64,000 nucleotides of DNA from Ilumatobacteraceae bacterium (GCA_024643255.1 JAHENF010000001.1:148942-212941), one strand, 5' to 3'; counted from the stretch's first letter, positions 33,544 through 42,298 are shown. Numbers and translations: made by a program. Notes: generated by a model not told the origin, from the sequence alone.

Positions 33544-34725
33544 ATGCTCGCTTTCACCTTCCCCGGCCAGGGCTCCCAACGCCCGGGCATGGGACTGCCC
33601 TGGCGTGACCACGAGAGCTGGGAACTCGTCGACGAGGCCAGCGACATCGCGGGCCGCGATGTCGGTGCCCTGCTCTGTGATGCCGACGCCGATGAATTGA
33701 AGGACACCCGCAACGCCCAGTTGACGACGTTCGTGTCGAGTCTGATGGTGCTCGACGCCGTCGAGCGGCTCGGCATCGAGCCCAGCTACTGCGCTGGCCA
33801 CAGCCTCGGCGAGTACACCGCACTGACCGCAACGGGTGCACTCGGCTTCGATGACGGCGTGCGACTCGTGGCCGAACGCAGCGCCGCCATGCACGATGCC
33901 GGGCTCGCTCAGCCGGGCACGATGGCGGCCGTGCTCGGACTCGACGACGACCATGTCGAGGTCGCCTGTCGCCGAGCGGACGCCGAAGTGTGGGTGGCGA
34001 ACTTCAATGCCCCCGGTCAGGTCGTGATCGCCGGTTCACCTGCCGGTGTCGAGGCTGCCTCGGTCCACGCCAAGGAACTCGGCGCCAAGAAGGTGATGCC
34101 GTTGCAGGTGTCGGGAGCGTTCCACACACCGTTCATGACCGCAGCGCGCGACCGACTCCGCGTCGCGCTCGCGACGGCCGACCCGCGCGACACCGACGTG
34201 CCCGTGGTGTCGAACGTCGATGCGCTCGCTCACGACCAGGGCGCGGACTGGGCGAGCCTGCTGTCGGCGCAACTCTCGAGCCCCGTGCGCTGGAAGCACT
34301 GTCTGCTCACCCTCGCCGAGTGCGGCGTGACCGACTTCGCCGAACTCGGCCCCGGAGCGGTGCTCACCGGCATGGCCAAGCGCACCGTCACCGGCGGACG
34401 CACGATCTCGGTGTCGACGCCAGAGGACCTCGACAAGCTGCTCGAGTGGGTCGGCGCGGGTACGACATCGGCGCCCGCCCATCACGAGGGAGAACACCTC
34501 TTCGCCGTCGAGCGCCTCGTCGTCAGCCCTGGGGCGGGCATCTTCACCCCGATCGGCTCGCTGGTGGAGGGCTCGATCATCACCGTGGGCGCGGTGCTCG
34601 GCCACGTCGGCGACGTCGAGGTCCGGTCGCCGTTCGCCGGAATTCTCCAGAGCTACATCGCCCTCGACACCGAACGGGTCACGCCGCGCCAGCCGATCGC
34701 CTGGCTGCGCAGCGACGGCTCATGA
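33544..34725 (+). CDS. fabD: Malonyl-CoA:ACP transacylase fused to a BCCP-like domain
   Basis: 393 residues. Residues 1-300 are FabD: FPGQGSQ at the start, catalytic Ser in GHSLGEY near 89, catalytic His in GAFHTPFM near 197. The extra 80 C-terminal residues (about 313-393) read like a biotinyl/lipoyl carrier fold (VVSPGAGIFTP, VRSPFAGILQSYI, VTPRQPIAWLR), but the AMKM biotinylation motif is absent. FabD loads malonate onto ACP for type II fatty acid synthesis. The tail may be a structural docking remnant of BCCP, perhaps linking FabD with acyl-CoA carboxylase. First gene of the fab locus. Confidence 0.88.
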   Translation: MLAFTFPGQGSQRPGMGLPWRDHESWELVDEASDIAGRDVGALLCDADADELKDTRNAQLTTFVSSLMVLDAVERLGIEPSYCAGHSLGEYTALTATGALGFDDGVRLVAERSAAMHDAGLAQPGTMAAVLGLDDDHVEVACRRADAEVWVANFNAPGQVVIAGSPAGVEAASVHAKELGAKKVMPLQVSGAFHTPFMTAARDRLRVALATADPRDTDVPVVSNVDALAHDQGADWASLLSAQLSSPVRWKHCLLTLAECGVTDFAELGPGAVLTGMAKRTVTGGRTISVSTPEDLDKLLEWVGAGTTSAPAHHEGEHLFAVERLVVSPGAGIFTPIGSLVEGSIITVGAVLGHVGDVEVRSPFAGILQSYIALDTERVTPRQPIAWLRSDGS

Positions 34726-34741
34726 CCAGCGAGGAGATCTG

Positions 34742-35716
34742 ATGCCAGCAGTACCGATCGGCACACGGGGTGCGGTGATCACCGGGTGGGGAACTGCACT
34801 GCCCGAGCGCATCATCACGAACCACGATCTCGAACAGACGATGGACACCAGCCACGACTGGATCGTCGACCGCACCGGCATCAGCGAACGTCACGTCGGA
34901 GGCACTACCGCGGGCCTGTCCGTCGAGTCCGGTCGCCGGGCACTCGAGATGTCCGGCGTCGACCCCGCCGAGATCGACCTGCTCATCCTCGCGACCACGA
35001 CGCCCGATCGTATGGTGCCCGCCACATCGGCAACCGTGCAGAACGCACTCGGCCTCAGTTGCGGCGCGTTCGACGTGAACGCCGCTTGCTCGGGCTGGGT
35101 CTACGGTCTCGTCGCCGCGCACGGGTTCATCGCCACCGGCGCCGGCAAGATCCTGCTGATCGGCACGGACACGCTCGCGCGTATCACCGACTGGACCGAT
35201 CGCAACACCGCCATCCTGTTCGCCGACGGATCGGGAGCTGCGGTGATCGAGGCCGTCGAGGGGCCCGGGCAGTTGCTCGGGTGGGATCTCGACGCCGACG
35301 GCAGCGCGGAGGACGCCCTGTACTGCGAGCACGGCGGTCTGCTGCAGATGGAGGGCAAGGAGGTCTTCCGGCGGGCGGTGCGCATCATGGTCGATTCGGC
35401 CACGAAGTCGATGGCCCACGCCGGAGTCACCGCGGACGACATCGCCCTCGTCATCCCCCATCAGGCGAACATCCGCATCATCTCGGCATCGTGCGATCGG
35501 CTCGGCATCGGCCTCGACCGCGCCTCGACCGTGCTCGATCACACCGGCAACACCTCGGCGGCTTCCGTGCCACTCGCCCTCGCGGCCGCCCTCGACGCCG
35601 GCCGCGTCACCGATGGCGACCTCGTGTTGTTCGTCGGATTCGGGGCCGGCATGACATCCGCCAGCGCGGTCGTGCGCTGGAACCAGACTGCGCACGAACG
35701 GAGTGCCGCCCGATGA
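34742..35716 (+). CDS. fabH: Beta-ketoacyl-ACP synthase III
   Basis: 324 residues. Catalytic Cys in DVNAACSGWVYG near residue 115, His in PHQANIRI near 243 and Asn in DHTGNTSAAS near 273. Starts fatty acid synthesis by condensing acyl-CoA with malonyl-ACP. GAGGAG lies 7 nt before the ATG. Its stop overlaps fabG as ATGA. Confidence 0.95.
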   Translation: MPAVPIGTRGAVITGWGTALPERIITNHDLEQTMDTSHDWIVDRTGISERHVGGTTAGLSVESGRRALEMSGVDPAEIDLLILATTTPDRMVPATSATVQNALGLSCGAFDVNAACSGWVYGLVAAHGFIATGAGKILLIGTDTLARITDWTDRNTAILFADGSGAAVIEAVEGPGQLLGWDLDADGSAEDALYCEHGGLLQMEGKEVFRRAVRIMVDSATKSMAHAGVTADDIALVIPHQANIRIISASCDRLGIGLDRASTVLDHTGNTSAASVPLALAAALDAGRVTDGDLVLFVGFGAGMTSASAVVRWNQTAHERSAAR

Positions 35717-36429
35717 CCACCACCGGACGCATCGTGCTCGTCACCGGCGGGTCGCGCGGGATCGGACTCGCCTGCGCGCGCCGATTCGAGGCACTCGGCG
35801 ACCGGGTCGCGGTCACCTACAACTCGTCTCCCCCACCCGACGGCCTGTTCGGCGTCAAGTGCGACGTGACCTCGAACGACGAGGTCGATGCCGCCTTCAC
35901 CGCGATCGAGGAGCACTTCGGCGGCAGCGTCGAGATCCTGGTGTCGAACGCCGGCGTCACGCGCGACGGGCTGCTGCTGCGGATGAGCGAGGACGACTTC
36001 ACCTCGGTCGTCGACGCCAACCTGACCGCGGCCTACCGCGTGGTCAAGCGGGCGGCACGTGGCATGTTGAAGGCGCGAACCGGCCGAATCGTGCTCGTGT
36101 CGTCGGTCGTCGGTCTGCTGGGCTCGGCGGGGCAGGCGAACTATGCGGCATCGAAGGCCGGCCTGGTCGGTTTCGCTCGATCCGTCGCCCGCGAACTCGG
36201 ATCACGCTCGATCACCGTCAACGTCGTCGCTCCCGGGCCCGTCGCCACCGACATGACCGCCGCGCTGGGCGACGACCGCCTCGCCGACCTCACCGCGATG
36301 GTGCCGCTGCAACGCATGGCCGAGCCCGACGAGATCGCCGGCGTCGTGTCGTTCCTGGCATCCGCCGACGCCGCCTACATCACCGGAGCCGTCATCCCCG
36401 TCGACGGCGGCCTCGGGATGGGACACTGA
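35713..36429 (+). CDS. fabG: 3-oxoacyl-ACP reductase
   Basis: 238 residues. SDR fold: VTGGSRGIG cofactor loop, NAG motif ([10 protein letters not shown]), catalytic Ser in VSSVVG and YAASK, C-terminal [17 protein letters not shown]-dependent second step of the elongation cycle. Position between fabH and acpP makes FabG more likely than a general SDR. ATGA overlap with fabH. Confidence 0.93.
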   Translation: MTTTGRIVLVTGGSRGIGLACARRFEALGDRVAVTYNSSPPPDGLFGVKCDVTSNDEVDAAFTAIEEHFGGSVEILVSNAGVTRDGLLLRMSEDDFTSVVDANLTAAYRVVKRAARGMLKARTGRIVLVSSVVGLLGSAGQANYAASKAGLVGFARSVARELGSRSITVNVVAPGPVATDMTAALGDDRLADLTAMVPLQRMAEPDEIAGVVSFLASADAAYITGAVIPVDGGLGMGH

Positions 36430-36532
36430 CCGCTGCCGCGCGACGAATCATGGGTGCACCGAACCCGGTGTGCCTACACTCAAGCCGACTCGACAACCTA
36501 CGCAATCGAGCCGAGACCTCAAGGAGAAGACC

Positions 36533-36769
36533 GTGGATGAAGTTCTGTTCGCCCGTTTCCGCAAGTGCGCCGTCGAGGTGCTGTCCGTCGAGGAGAGCGC
36601 TGTCGTTCCGGAAGCAAACTTCGGTGACGACCTCGATGCCGACAGCCTCGATCTCGTCGAGCTCGTGATGGCGCTCGAGGAGGAATTCGACGTGTCGGTT
36701 CCCGAGGAGGATCTCGAGGGCGTCGAAACGGTGCAACAGGCGTACGACATCGTCGTCGCCAAGCTCTGA
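36533..36769 (+). CDS. acpP: Acyl carrier protein
   Basis: 78 residues from GTG 36533, with AAGGAGA about 6 nt upstream. Phosphopantetheine Ser in [16 protein letters not shown] (residue about 38). Acidic four-helix protein that carries the growing acyl chain. A TACACT box at 36475-36480 would give a leader of about 45 nt and separate expression from fabG. Stop and fabF start share bases (TGATG). Confidence 0.95.
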   Translation: MDEVLFARFRKCAVEVLSVEESAVVPEANFGDDLDADSLDLVELVMALEEEFDVSVPEEDLEGVETVQQAYDIVVAKL

Positions 36770-37959
36770 TGAACGGCGGCCGACGGGTCGCGGTCACCGG
36801 ACTCGGCGTCGTTGCCCCGACCGGCATCGGCCGCGAGGCCTTCTGGACCGGTTTGCTCGGCCCCGGCGCCACCGACGGCCAGTCGCTCACGTTCGACGAC
36901 TGGGACCCTGCGCCCTACTTCGACAATCCCAAGCAGTCACGACGTACCGACCGCGTCGAGCAGTTCGCTGTCGCCGCTGCCGGCGAGGCCTTCGAGCAGG
37001 CAGGCGGCGTCGACGCGATCGGCGTCGATCCGGCGCGGTTCGGGACGATCTTCGCCACGGGTGTCGGGGGGCTCCACTCGATCGAGGAGCAGGTCCAGGT
37101 GCGCCTCGAGAAGGGCGAGCGTCGCGTGTCGCCTTTCCTCGTTCCGATGATGATGGCGAACGCGTCCGGGGCGTCGATCTCGATGCGTTACGGGCTCCAA
37201 GGCCCGAACGAGACGATCTGCACCGCGTGTGCCGCCGGATCGCATGCGATCGCGTACGCCGCCCGGCTCATCCGATGGGGCGTCGTCGATGCCGTCGCCA
37301 CCGGCGGCAGCGAAGCCGCGGCGACCGCAACCGCACTCGCCGGATTCGGCAACATGACCGCGCTGTCGAGCGTCGGTGTCAGTCGGCCGTTCGACGCCGA
37401 CCGCGACGGGTTCGTGCTCGGTGAGGGCTCGGCCGTGCTGATCCTCGAGGAGTGGTCGAATGCCGTTGCCCGTGGCGCGACGATCCTCGGCGAGATCCTG
37501 GGTGGTGCGAGCACCGCTGATGCCCATCACATCACTGCGCCGGCGCCGGGAGGCGTGGGGGCGATCGCCTGCATGCGGCTCGCGCTCGCGGAATCCGGCC
37601 TCGAGCCCGGTGACGTGAAACAGGTGAACGCGCACGGCACCTCGACGCCGCTCAACGACGCAGCCGAGGCCGCCGCGATCAGCGCGGTCTTCGGACCGGG
37701 CGCCGTTCCGGTCGTGTCCACCAAGGGCGTCACCGGTCATGCACTCGGCGCGGCGGGTGCACTCGAAGCCGCAGCGGCACTCCTGTCGATCGAGCACCGC
37801 CTGATCCCTCCGACGGCCAACACCAAGGTGATCAGCGCCGAGATGGACATCGACCTGGTGGTGGGCGACGCCCGCCCGTGGGAGCCCGGTCCGGTCATCT
37901 CGAACAACTTCGGCTTCGGCGGCCACAACGGCTCGGTCGTCGTCGCCCCCGCCACCTGA
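36769..37959 (+). CDS. fabF: Beta-ketoacyl-ACP synthase II
   Basis: 396 residues. Thiolase fold with catalytic Cys in TACAAGSHA near residue 155, His in NAHGTSTPLND near 288 and His in VTGHALGAAGAL near 325; C-terminal NNFGFGGHN. Chain-elongating condensing enzyme. Coupled to acpP by TGATG. Slightly shorter than typical FabF (about 410). Its 3' region carries a tandem repeat and a 51-bp palindrome. Confidence 0.95.
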   Translation: MNGGRRVAVTGLGVVAPTGIGREAFWTGLLGPGATDGQSLTFDDWDPAPYFDNPKQSRRTDRVEQFAVAAAGEAFEQAGGVDAIGVDPARFGTIFATGVGGLHSIEEQVQVRLEKGERRVSPFLVPMMMANASGASISMRYGLQGPNETICTACAAGSHAIAYAARLIRWGVVDAVATGGSEAAATATALAGFGNMTALSSVGVSRPFDADRDGFVLGEGSAVLILEEWSNAVARGATILGEILGGASTADAHHITAPAPGGVGAIACMRLALAESGLEPGDVKQVNAHGTSTPLNDAAEAAAISAVFGPGAVPVVSTKGVTGHALGAAGALEAAAALLSIEHRLIPPTANTKVISAEMDIDLVVGDARPWEPGPVISNNFGFGGHNGSVVVAPAT

Positions 37960-37967
37960 CCCGCGGC

Positions 37968-38009
37968 CCAAGAACCAAGAACCAAGAACCAAGAACCAAG
38001 AACCAAGAC
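37968..38009 (+). repeat. Six tandem copies of CCAAGAA
   Basis: 7-bp unit CCAAGAA repeated five times and a sixth as CCAAGAC, ending directly at the 51-bp palindrome. The same layout (C/A-rich 7-bp repeats followed by a palindrome) occurs after guaB at 1366-1454. Confidence 0.85.
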
Positions 38010-38060
38010 CGAAATTCGGTGTGATCATTGCGCTCAGCGCAATGATCACACCGAATTTCG
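38010..38060. terminator. Perfect 51-bp palindrome between fabF and fabZ
   Basis: Two 25-bp arms (38010-38034 and 38036-38060) pair without a mismatch around a single C. The arms start CGAAATTCGG and meet at GCTCAGC. Lies between converging genes, so a bidirectional terminator is the simplest role; its length and perfection are unusual for one. Confidence 0.75.
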
Positions 38061-38119
38061 GGTCGCATTCCTGGTCGTCGTTCCCGTCCGAGGACGGTGA
38101 TCCGGGTCTGTGGAGGGGA

Positions 38120-38554
38120 TCAGGCGTCGGCGAGGACGAAGAGCAGGTCGCACTGGCAGGCGATCTCGTCGCCGACGCGTGCGCGCCCGGAACCCTTGCC
38201 GGCACGCGCCGACATGCGACCGAGTTCGACCTCGATCAGCAGCTCGTCACCGGGCACCACCTGGCGGCGGAACCTGGCGCCATCGAGCCCGCCGAAGAGC
38301 GGAAGCTTGCCGGCGAACTTCTCGTCGGCGAGGACGGCCGCCGCGCCGACCTGAGCGATCGCCTCGCACATCAGGACGCCCGGAAGCGTCGGCCTGCCCG
38401 GAAAGTGCCCGGCGAAGAAGAACTCCTCACCCGTGAGCCGCCAGATGCCCGAGGCCGACACCCCGGGAACGATCGAGATCATCTCGTCGACGAACAGGAA
38501 CGGGGGTCGGTGCGGGAGCAATTCGTCGGGGCGCGGAAGTTCGAGCGATGCCAT
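38120..38554 (-). CDS. fabZ: 3-hydroxyacyl-ACP dehydratase (FabZ-like)
   Basis: 144 residues. Hot-dog fold with the FabZ signature: LLPHRPPFLFVDEM at the N-terminus, catalytic His in GHFPGRPTLPGVLMCEA, and the conserved Glu in the same helix. Third step of the elongation cycle. Encoded opposite to fabDHGF/acpP but next to them. Its ATG overlaps the stop of a small zinc-ribbon gene (TGATG), so the two are made together. Confidence 0.9.
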   Translation of the reverse strand: MASLELPRPDELLPHRPPFLFVDEMISIVPGVSASGIWRLTGEEFFFAGHFPGRPTLPGVLMCEAIAQVGAAAVLADEKFAGKLPLFGGLDGARFRRQVVPGDELLIEVELGRMSARAGKGSGRARVGDEIACQCDLLFVLADA

Positions 38555-38844
38555 CAGGAAGTCCAATCGGGTCGGCGGCGGGCGTGGGCGTGATAGTGGT
38601 CCGGAATCGAGCGGAGCGTGTCGTCGATCCAGAACGGTGCTGCCGACCGCGACTCCACGACGGCGGTCAGCCGCTCGTGGAGCGCCGCACGGATCTCGGG
38701 CGACGGCGACGGGTCGTGGGATCGCCACACGACCATCGGCACCCCGCAGGAGTCGCATTCGGCGACCCAACACAGGTCGTCACTGTGGAACCAAGCGGTG
38801 AACGGGGTGGCCTCGCACAGCTCGCAGGTCGGGTCAGCCGGCAC
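38554..38844 (-). CDS. Small two-CxxC zinc-ribbon-like protein coupled to fabZ
   Basis: 96 residues from GTG 38844. Two Cys pairs (CELC near residue 7 and CDSC near 30) could bind one zinc; the later half is helical with an IPDHYHAHARR segment rich in His. No family that I can name. The start follows from a TACGGT box 7 nt upstream; a GTG three codons earlier lies inside that box and is unlikely. Translational coupling to fabZ hints at a link with lipid synthesis, by position only. Confidence 0.68.
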   Translation of the reverse strand: MPADPTCELCEATPFTAWFHSDDLCWVAECDSCGVPMVVWRSHDPSPSPEIRAALHERLTAVVESRSAAPFWIDDTLRSIPDHYHAHARRRPDWTS

Positions 38845-38851
38845 GCCGGCC

Positions 38852-38857
38852 ACCGTA
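38852..38857 (-). promoter_or_regulatory. -10 box of leaderless zinc-ribbon-fabZ unit
   Basis: TACGGT on the minus strand, 7 nt before the GTG at 38844. Confidence 0.55.
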
Positions 38858-38864
38858 CGCGAAC

Positions 38865-38899
38865 GTGGGGCCGGCCGCCACGATGGCGACCGACCCCAC
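38865..38899 (-). terminator. Terminator hairpin after the fasciclin gene
   Basis: 15-bp stem (38865-38879 with 38885-38899, two G-U pairs on the minus-strand RNA) and a 5-nt loop. It lies 38 bp after the fasciclin stop and just upstream of the next promoter. No T-run follows. Confidence 0.6.
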
Positions 38900-38937
38900 G
38901 AGTCGGAATGTTCAGCTGACCGAGATCAGCTCGGCGT

Positions 38938-39561
38938 TCAGGCCGGGCAGCTCTCGAGGAACGCTGGGACGTCGATGCTCGGCGGGACCAGGACCCCGTC
39001 GATGACGTGGATCACACCATTGCTGGCCGCGATATCGGCCGTGACGACCTTGACGCTGCCGTTGAGCGTCACACCATCGCTGAGGTCGACCGTCACTTCC
39101 TCACCCTGAAGGGTCGGAACCGGACCATCGGTGAGGTCGGTCGACATCACGTCACCATCAACGACGTGGTACGTGAGGATCGAGGTCAGCGCGTCCTTGT
39201 TCTCCGGCAGGAGGAGGCAATCGACGAGGCCGGCAGGGAGCGCAGCGAATGCGTCGTCGGTCGGAGCGAAGACCGTGAGCGGGCCGTCGGCCGACAGCGC
39301 GTCGACGAGATCGGCCGCCGTGACCGCGGCGACGAGCGTATTGAACGAGCCGGCAGCGACGGCGACATCGACGATCGTGCCCGGGTCCTCGGTCATCGCC
39401 TCGGTCGTCTCGGTCATGGCATCGGTGGTCTCCGTCATCGCCTCGGTGGCGGTCGGGGCTTCGGTCGACGAGGAATCGTTCGAGTCCGAACCACAGGCGC
39501 TCAGGGCGAGCAGGGCGGCAACGGCGCCAACGGCAACCAGGCGGGTGGAAGTGCGCTTCAT
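38938..39561 (-). CDS. Fasciclin-domain lipoprotein
   Basis: 207 residues. Lipobox LSAC at Cys 23, then about 35 residues of acidic Thr/Glu repeats (units such as TEAMTETTDAMTE), then one FAS1 domain (about 65-205) with TVFAPTDDAFAALP and LTYHVVDG. Related to mycobacterial MPB70/MPB83 adhesin-like proteins; anchored outside the membrane and probably binding cell-wall or extracellular ligands. AAAGGA about 10 nt before the ATG. Own terminator downstream. Confidence 0.9.
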   Translation of the reverse strand: MKRTSTRLVAVGAVAALLALSACGSDSNDSSSTEAPTATEAMTETTDAMTETTEAMTEDPGTIVDVAVAAGSFNTLVAAVTAADLVDALSADGPLTVFAPTDDAFAALPAGLVDCLLLPENKDALTSILTYHVVDGDVMSTDLTDGPVPTLQGEEVTVDLSDGVTLNGSVKVVTADIAASNGVIHVIDGVLVPPSIDVPAFLESCPA

Positions 39562-39667
39562 CGGGGGGTCCTTTTCGTAGAGGGTTGGTCTTGCTGTTCA
39601 CGCCGCAGCGGCGGCATGTGATCTCTACGAACCCACCGGTGAGGGCGGATGACGAAATGGCAAACTT

Positions 39668-41110
39668 TTACTGCTGAATGTCGGTTCCGGGCCGACGACC
39701 CACCTCGCCGGCCGGATCGCCTCGGTATCCGGGCGGGTACGTCAGCGCCAACTCATCGGCGCTCGGGGTGCGCCGCCGGTACGCATCGTCGGGCAGCAGT
39801 GCCACGATCGCGGCCATCAGCCGCTTCGTGTCGGCCTCGAGCGACCGGCCCTTGAGCTCCACCGGTTCACCGACGCGCACCCTCACCGTCGGCGGCGAAG
39901 CCAGGTTGAGCACATTCGGGAACCGCTTGGAGCGTGGCCACACCCGCTCGGTCCCCCACAGACCGACCGGAATGATCGGCGCGCCACTGAGCTGGGCCAG
40001 GCGGGCAGCCCCCCAACGACCCACCGGCTTGCGGAAGAACGCCGGTCCCCGTGGGATCGTGCCCTCGGGCATCATCGTCACCATCTCACCACCGGCCAGC
40101 GCACTCGCCGCCGCGGCGAGTGGTTCGTCGGAGCCGGTGCCCCGATCGACGCGGATGCCACCCATCGCCGCCGCGATCGGCCCGACGATCGGTGCGTCGA
40201 ACACCTCCTTCTTGCCCAGGAAGCGCGCCGCGCGGCCGCTCTTGGCGATCGCCAACGACATCGCAGCCACGTCGAAGTAGCTGCGATGGTTCCCGCACAG
40301 AATCGCCGCGCCGCTCGAGGGGATGTTGTCGATGCCGTCGATGTCGAAGCGGGCATACGGATACAGACCGGGTCGGGCGAATCGCAGCGCGAGTTCCTGC
40401 ACCTCGAGGCCGATGACCGGCACCTTGAGCACCCCGGGCGACACATCGAGGTTGAGCGTCGGCCAGCGACGCGCCGCGGCGACGAGCACCATGCGCGGGT
40501 CGGGGTTGACGACGACCGGATGCCCGACCGCGGCGAGCATGGGCGTGTCGTAGACGCTGTCGGAGTAGGCGTAGCTCTCCGCGAGCTCCACGCCATTGCG
40601 ATCCGCCCAGTCCGTGATCGCGGCGAGCTTTCCCGCCGACCACACGAACGGGCCGTCGAGCGTTCCGTCGTACGAGCCATCGCGCGCGACCCCGTATCGT
40701 GTCGCCACCACATCGTCGAGCCCGAGCCGGTCGGCGAACGGCTTCACGAGGTCGTAGGGACTCGTGGTCGCGAGCACGATCGGTCGGCCTGCGGCTCGAT
40801 GGGCGGCGAACGCTGTCTCCGCGAAGGGCTGCACCATGGCGCAGAGCTCGTCTGCCACGCTTTCGGCGGCGGCGACCACCGAGGCCTGTGGGCGCCCCTT
40901 GGCGAGCGTCACGGCCTGCCGGGCGAGCGCCATCGCCGGCAAGGTCTCGCCGATCGTGTTGAACAGGCGGTAGATGAACTGCTCGCCGGGCACCGGCTCG
41001 GGCGAGACGAGCCCCGACCTGCGCATCGCCTTCGCGAACACCTCGCCGGAGGCGCCGCGCAGCAGTGTTCGGTCGAGATCGAAGAAGGCGGCGGCGCGGG
41101 ACGAAGTCAC
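39668..41110 (-). CDS. HAD phosphatase-PlsC acyltransferase fusion
   Basis: 480 residues. Residues 1-220 are a HAD-IB (SerB-like) hydrolase with FFDLDRTLL, TTSPYDLVK and YSDSVYDTPML; residues 240-430 are a PlsC/LPLAT acyltransferase with NHRSYFD (HX4D) and EGTIPRG. Mycobacterium has the same fusion (PlsC). It would acylate lysophosphatidic acid and may dephosphorylate a lipid or glycerol phosphate. The start is GTG 41110, 7 nt after TAGTGT; a GTG three codons earlier overlaps that box. Fits with the neighbouring fatty acid genes. Confidence 0.9.
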   Translation of the reverse strand: MTSSRAAAFFDLDRTLLRGASGEVFAKAMRRSGLVSPEPVPGEQFIYRLFNTIGETLPAMALARQAVTLAKGRPQASVVAAAESVADELCAMVQPFAETAFAAHRAAGRPIVLATTSPYDLVKPFADRLGLDDVVATRYGVARDGSYDGTLDGPFVWSAGKLAAITDWADRNGVELAESYAYSDSVYDTPMLAAVGHPVVVNPDPRMVLVAAARRWPTLNLDVSPGVLKVPVIGLEVQELALRFARPGLYPYARFDIDGIDNIPSSGAAILCGNHRSYFDVAAMSLAIAKSGRAARFLGKKEVFDAPIVGPIAAAMGGIRVDRGTGSDEPLAAAASALAGGEMVTMMPEGTIPRGPAFFRKPVGRWGAARLAQLSGAPIIPVGLWGTERVWPRSKRFPNVLNLASPPTVRVRVGEPVELKGRSLEADTKRLMAAIVALLPDDAYRRRTPSADELALTYPPGYRGDPAGEVGRRPGTDIQQ

Positions 41111-41117
41111 GACGGTC

Positions 41118-41123
41118 ACACTA
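41118..41123 (-). promoter_or_regulatory. -10 box of leaderless HAD-PlsC gene
   Basis: TAGTGT on the minus strand, 7 nt before GTG 41110. It decides the start codon. Confidence 0.5.
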
Positions 41124-41173
41124 CAAACTCACCGCCGGGACCCCGGATCGTGGCGGAGTCCGAAAAATGGGAA

Positions 41174-41235
41174 AGACCCGGATTGGGGAATCCGGGTCTC
41201 TCAACCTGGGAATGTCCTCCGATTGGGGGAATCGG
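41174..41235. promoter_or_regulatory. Two G-loop hairpins in a divergent promoter region
   Basis: Hairpin 1: 11-bp arms 41174-41184 / 41189-41199 with loop GGGG. Hairpin 2: 6-bp arms 41219-41224 / 41230-41235 with loop GGGGG. Both share the core CCGATTGGGG-AATCGG apart from one extra pair. They lie upstream of both diverging promoters (plsC and lysR), so they are not in a leader RNA; an operator for the LysR protein or a DNA cruciform is possible. Confidence 0.5.
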
Positions 41236-41345
41236 TGAGCGGACTTCCCTTCGAGTGGAACATGGGGGGTGTTCGCACTGCGATCTGCTTGTGAAAGTAT
41301 GCACGTGAACAAACGATCTGGCAAGTAGAACGAACAGATATCGGC

Positions 41346-41351
41346 TATCTT
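41346..41351 (+). promoter_or_regulatory. -10 box of the lysR gene
   Basis: TATCTT, 8 nt before the ATG at 41360, in the most AT-rich stretch of this part of the window (41290-41350). Confidence 0.5.
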
Positions 41352-41359
41352 CACAAGAG

Positions 41360-42298
41360 ATGGATGTCCGACAACTGGCAACCCTGGTGGCGATCGCCGA
41401 TCACGGAACGTTCTCGGCGGCGGCCAGAGCCCTCTACACCGTGCAATCGAACGTCTCGAGCCACATCGCCCGACTGGAGAAGGAACTCGGTGTCACCCTC
41501 GTCGACCGCGCCCAGGGCGGGTTGACCGAGGACGGCGCAAGAGTGGTCGAACGCGCGCGGCGGGTCCTCAACGAAATCGACGACATCGCCGCAGACATGT
41601 CGAGCCGCCACGCCGATGTGTCAGGCCAGACCCGCATCGGGGTGATCGGCACGACCGCCCGTTGGCTCGTCCCCGGCTTCCTGAACGAACTCGGCGAGCG
41701 CCACCCTCACGTCCGCGTCATCGTGCAGGAGGGTGCGACGTCATCGCTCGTGCCCAACGTGCTCACCGGTCAACTCAACGCGGCCATCGTCCATCTCCCG
41801 GTCGATGACCCCGAGCTCCTGATCGAGCCGCTGTTCGCGGAGGATCTCCTCCTCCTGGCTGCCGACGGCCACCCCCTGGCCACGCGTGACACGATCCCGC
41901 TCGCAGACCTCGACGAGGTGCCCCTGCTGCTGCCGCCACCCGGCGCCGCGTTGCGCCGCGTGCTCGAACGGGCAGCGGCGACCGCCGACATCACGCTGCG
42001 CGCCCAGGCGGAAGTCGACGGTGTCCGTCTGCTGGCATCGCTCGCCTTCGACGGGTTCGGCGCCGCGATCGTGCCGGCCACGGCAGTACCCACATGGCTC
42101 GAGGGCTCGTTCCACCGCATCACCGTCCCAGAACTCCCCCGCCGAGTCGTCGCCTTCGCACGTCGTCGCCGACCCAGCGCCAGCGCTCCCACGATGGCGG
42201 CGCTCGAAACGCTCCGCCACGTCACGAGCGAGCAGGGCGAGGCCCAACACGGTGTGCACCCCGGAGCCGCGGCCATCCCGTCGCAACGTTCGAGCTGA
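41360..42298 (+). CDS. LysR-family transcriptional regulator
   Basis: 312 residues. N-terminal winged helix-turn-helix (MDVRQLATLVAIADHGTFSA, then the recognition helix around VQSNVSSHIARLEKELG), linker helix to about 90, and the periplasmic-binding-like effector domain (about 95-295). Divergent from the HAD-PlsC gene and 75 bp before an acyl-CoA carboxylase gene, so lipid precursors such as acyl- or malonyl-CoA are plausible signals; this is inference. Target sites may lie in the hairpin region just upstream. Confidence 0.9.
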   Translation: MDVRQLATLVAIADHGTFSAAARALYTVQSNVSSHIARLEKELGVTLVDRAQGGLTEDGARVVERARRVLNEIDDIAADMSSRHADVSGQTRIGVIGTTARWLVPGFLNELGERHPHVRVIVQEGATSSLVPNVLTGQLNAAIVHLPVDDPELLIEPLFAEDLLLLAADGHPLATRDTIPLADLDEVPLLLPPPGAALRRVLERAAATADITLRAQAEVDGVRLLASLAFDGFGAAIVPATAVPTWLEGSFHRITVPELPRRVVAFARRRRPSASAPTMAALETLRHVTSEQGEAQHGVHPGAAAIPSQRSS

